Assembly (NCBI GenBank): GCA_016721085.1
Contig: JADKJI010000028.1
Coordinates: 35,811-99,810, forward strand
Length of the DNA stretch: 64,000 bases
DNA from: Chitinophagaceae bacterium
GTDB lineage: Bacteria > Bacteroidota > Bacteroidia > Chitinophagales > Chitinophagaceae
Direction: 5' to 3'
Shown here: positions 63,144-64,000 of the stretch, piece by piece
Layout of the letters: every line of letters begins with the position of its first letter
Numbering within the stretch: the first letter of the stretch is position 1
Position numbers and translations under genes: made by a program
The notes under the pieces: model-generated
What the model was told of the DNA's origin: nothing
What the model saw: only the letters and a program-made list of their open reading frames with translations
Database searches by the model: none

Positions 63144-64000
63144 TTAAACTGATTTTAATACAGCCAATAATTTCTGAATATCATTCATATCATTATAGAA
63201 AGAAGGCGATATACGAATCATATTGTCGTAAACAGAGATATTGATATTTGCAGCCTCCAATTTCGGCTTCAGAATGGTAGTAGCATTCTTGAATGCAAAA
63301 CAAACAATCGGTGATTGGGATCCAGCTGGTGTAAGCGGAATATATTTTCCATTCCCAGATAACTCTTGTTGTAAGCGGTCAATCAAGGGTTGACGATATT
63401 CTTTTATTTTGTCAACGCCTACCCTATTCAGATATTCCAAAGAATAGTTAAGTGCCGCAATTCCTTCATTGGCAAATGTACCCACTTCAAAATGTCCACT
63501 CATATCATCTGTAGTGTCTGAATCAAACAGGTTATTACCAGAACTTTCAAATGGCAATATGTGAGATTGAAAATTGGTCATTTGCCGATAACCTATAAGT
63601 GTTCGCTTAATTAATGGCAACCGATCCTTTCGAACATACAAAAATCCTATTCCAAAATCGCCCATCAGCCATTTGTAAGTTGCTGAAGCACAAAAATCAA
63701 CTCCTGATTCTTTTACATCTATTGGTATAGCACCTGCAGCCTGAATGATATCAGCATAGACCAATGCTCCTTTTGCATGAGCCAGATCACAAACCTCTTT
63801 CAAGTTGTGCAGGAAGCCTGTTGTAGCAGATACCAATGATAAGGCAACCAACTTTGTCTCAGGCTTAATAGCAGCATCCAGATCACTCAGTTCAATCCGG
63901 TTATTGCTTGGTTTTACAATACTAACATTCAAGCCAGCTTTTGCCAGCTGGCCATACATATCACAATGAACCATGAAAATGAAAGGCATCTGTAACAACC
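63144..64000 (-). CDS. Aminotransferase class V (cysteine desulfurase-like), 5' end outside window
   Basis: C-terminal about 275 residues of a fold-type I PLP enzyme: KLVALSLVSATTGFLHNLKE, GALVYADIIQAAGAIPIDV and the PLP lysine in SATYKWLMGDFGIGFLYV. GHFEVGTFANEGIAALNYSL and a C-terminal domain ending YNDMNDIQKLLAVLKSV follow. The residues before about GQLAKAGLNV read oddly for the family and may be out of frame. Could be an IscS/SufS relative or an isopenicillin-epimerase-like enzyme. Confidence 0.78.
   Translation of the reverse strand, partial: LLQMPFIFMVHCDMYGQLAKAGLNVSIVKPSNNRIELSDLDAAIKPETKLVALSLVSATTGFLHNLKEVCDLAHAKGALVYADIIQAAGAIPIDVKESGVDFCASATYKWLMGDFGIGFLYVRKDRLPLIKRTLIGYRQMTNFQSHILPFESSGNNLFDSDTTDDMSGHFEVGTFANEGIAALNYSLEYLNRVGVDKIKEYRQPLIDRLQQELSGNGKYIPLTPAGSQSPIVCFAFKNATTILKPKLEAANINISVYDNMIRISPSFYNDMNDIQKLLAVLKSV

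Noticed and set aside
1..64000. tRNA or rRNA genes
   Set aside because: No cloverleaf, CCA-flanked arms or rRNA core sequence was recognised by eye; a tRNA scan would be needed to exclude them.

Overview
The window looks like chromosome of a Bacteroidota member, most likely Chitinophagaceae-like. Reasons: large secreted proteins with C-terminal type IX secretion (Por) sorting tails, TAnnTTTG-type promoter boxes, a LytTR two-component pair with a 7TM sensor, a bacillithiol-type deacetylase (BshB1), an inserted carboxypeptidase-regulatory/TonB-like domain, and moderate-to-low GC. No tRNA, rRNA, CRISPR array, transposase, integrase or phage gene was recognised. The lineage call is by eye, without a database search.

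Layout. 1-5.4 kb: two tandem paralogous LamG surface proteins, the second with an embedded calcineurin-like phosphoesterase. 5.8-10.2 kb: a lipoprotein, a Gfo/Idh/MocA oxidoreductase and a GH20 hexosaminidase. 10.4-12.1 kb: a tandem-domain universal stress protein and a TPMT-like methyltransferase bracketed by inverted repeats. 12.2-14.5 kb: the agmatine-to-putrescine pair aguB-aguA, altered by an apparent insertion. 14.8-18.3 kb: a fatty-acid desaturase, BshB1 and sucC. 19-25.8 kb: a DUF4139 protein, DUF2911 and SRPBCC proteins, an ABC-2 permease, SppA and FolK. 26-29 kb: a deoxynucleoside kinase, an MFS transporter and an MBL hydrolase. 29.1-32.9 kb: a giant Fn3-like repeat protein. 33.1-35.9 kb: a LytTR regulator plus 7TM histidine kinase. 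36-42 kb: a barrel-like lipoprotein, a YkgJ protein, a sterol-desaturase-family protein and gcvP. 42-64 kb: a more AT-rich, mostly plus-strand accessory region with three serine hydrolases, many small membrane or DUF genes, NudK, a DUF2805-photolyase pair, a glycine-rich-domain protein, an M24 peptidase and a class V aminotransferase.

Two genome-level patterns stand out. First, most intergenic gaps hold hairpin-forming elements whose arms are short-period (7, 8 or 9 bp) degenerate tandem repeats. At least five unrelated sequence families share this architecture. Here I call them A (TTTGAAAA), B (GTTCCATAG), C (AGTCCGGA), D (TTTAGGC) and F (AGGATTAA). A separate CGCAGAG hairpin family, E, is often nested inside them. 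Some have entered coding sequence: a C repeat lies in frame in gcvP, another forms the start of aguA, and a four-helix-bundle ORF of the 23S-rRNA-intervening-sequence family is fused to aguB.

Second, about 30 single-base frameshifts, mostly at short homopolymers, split otherwise well-conserved genes. I read most as probable sequencing or assembly indels rather than decay. Where a gene is split I list the fragments and give the inferred joined extent.
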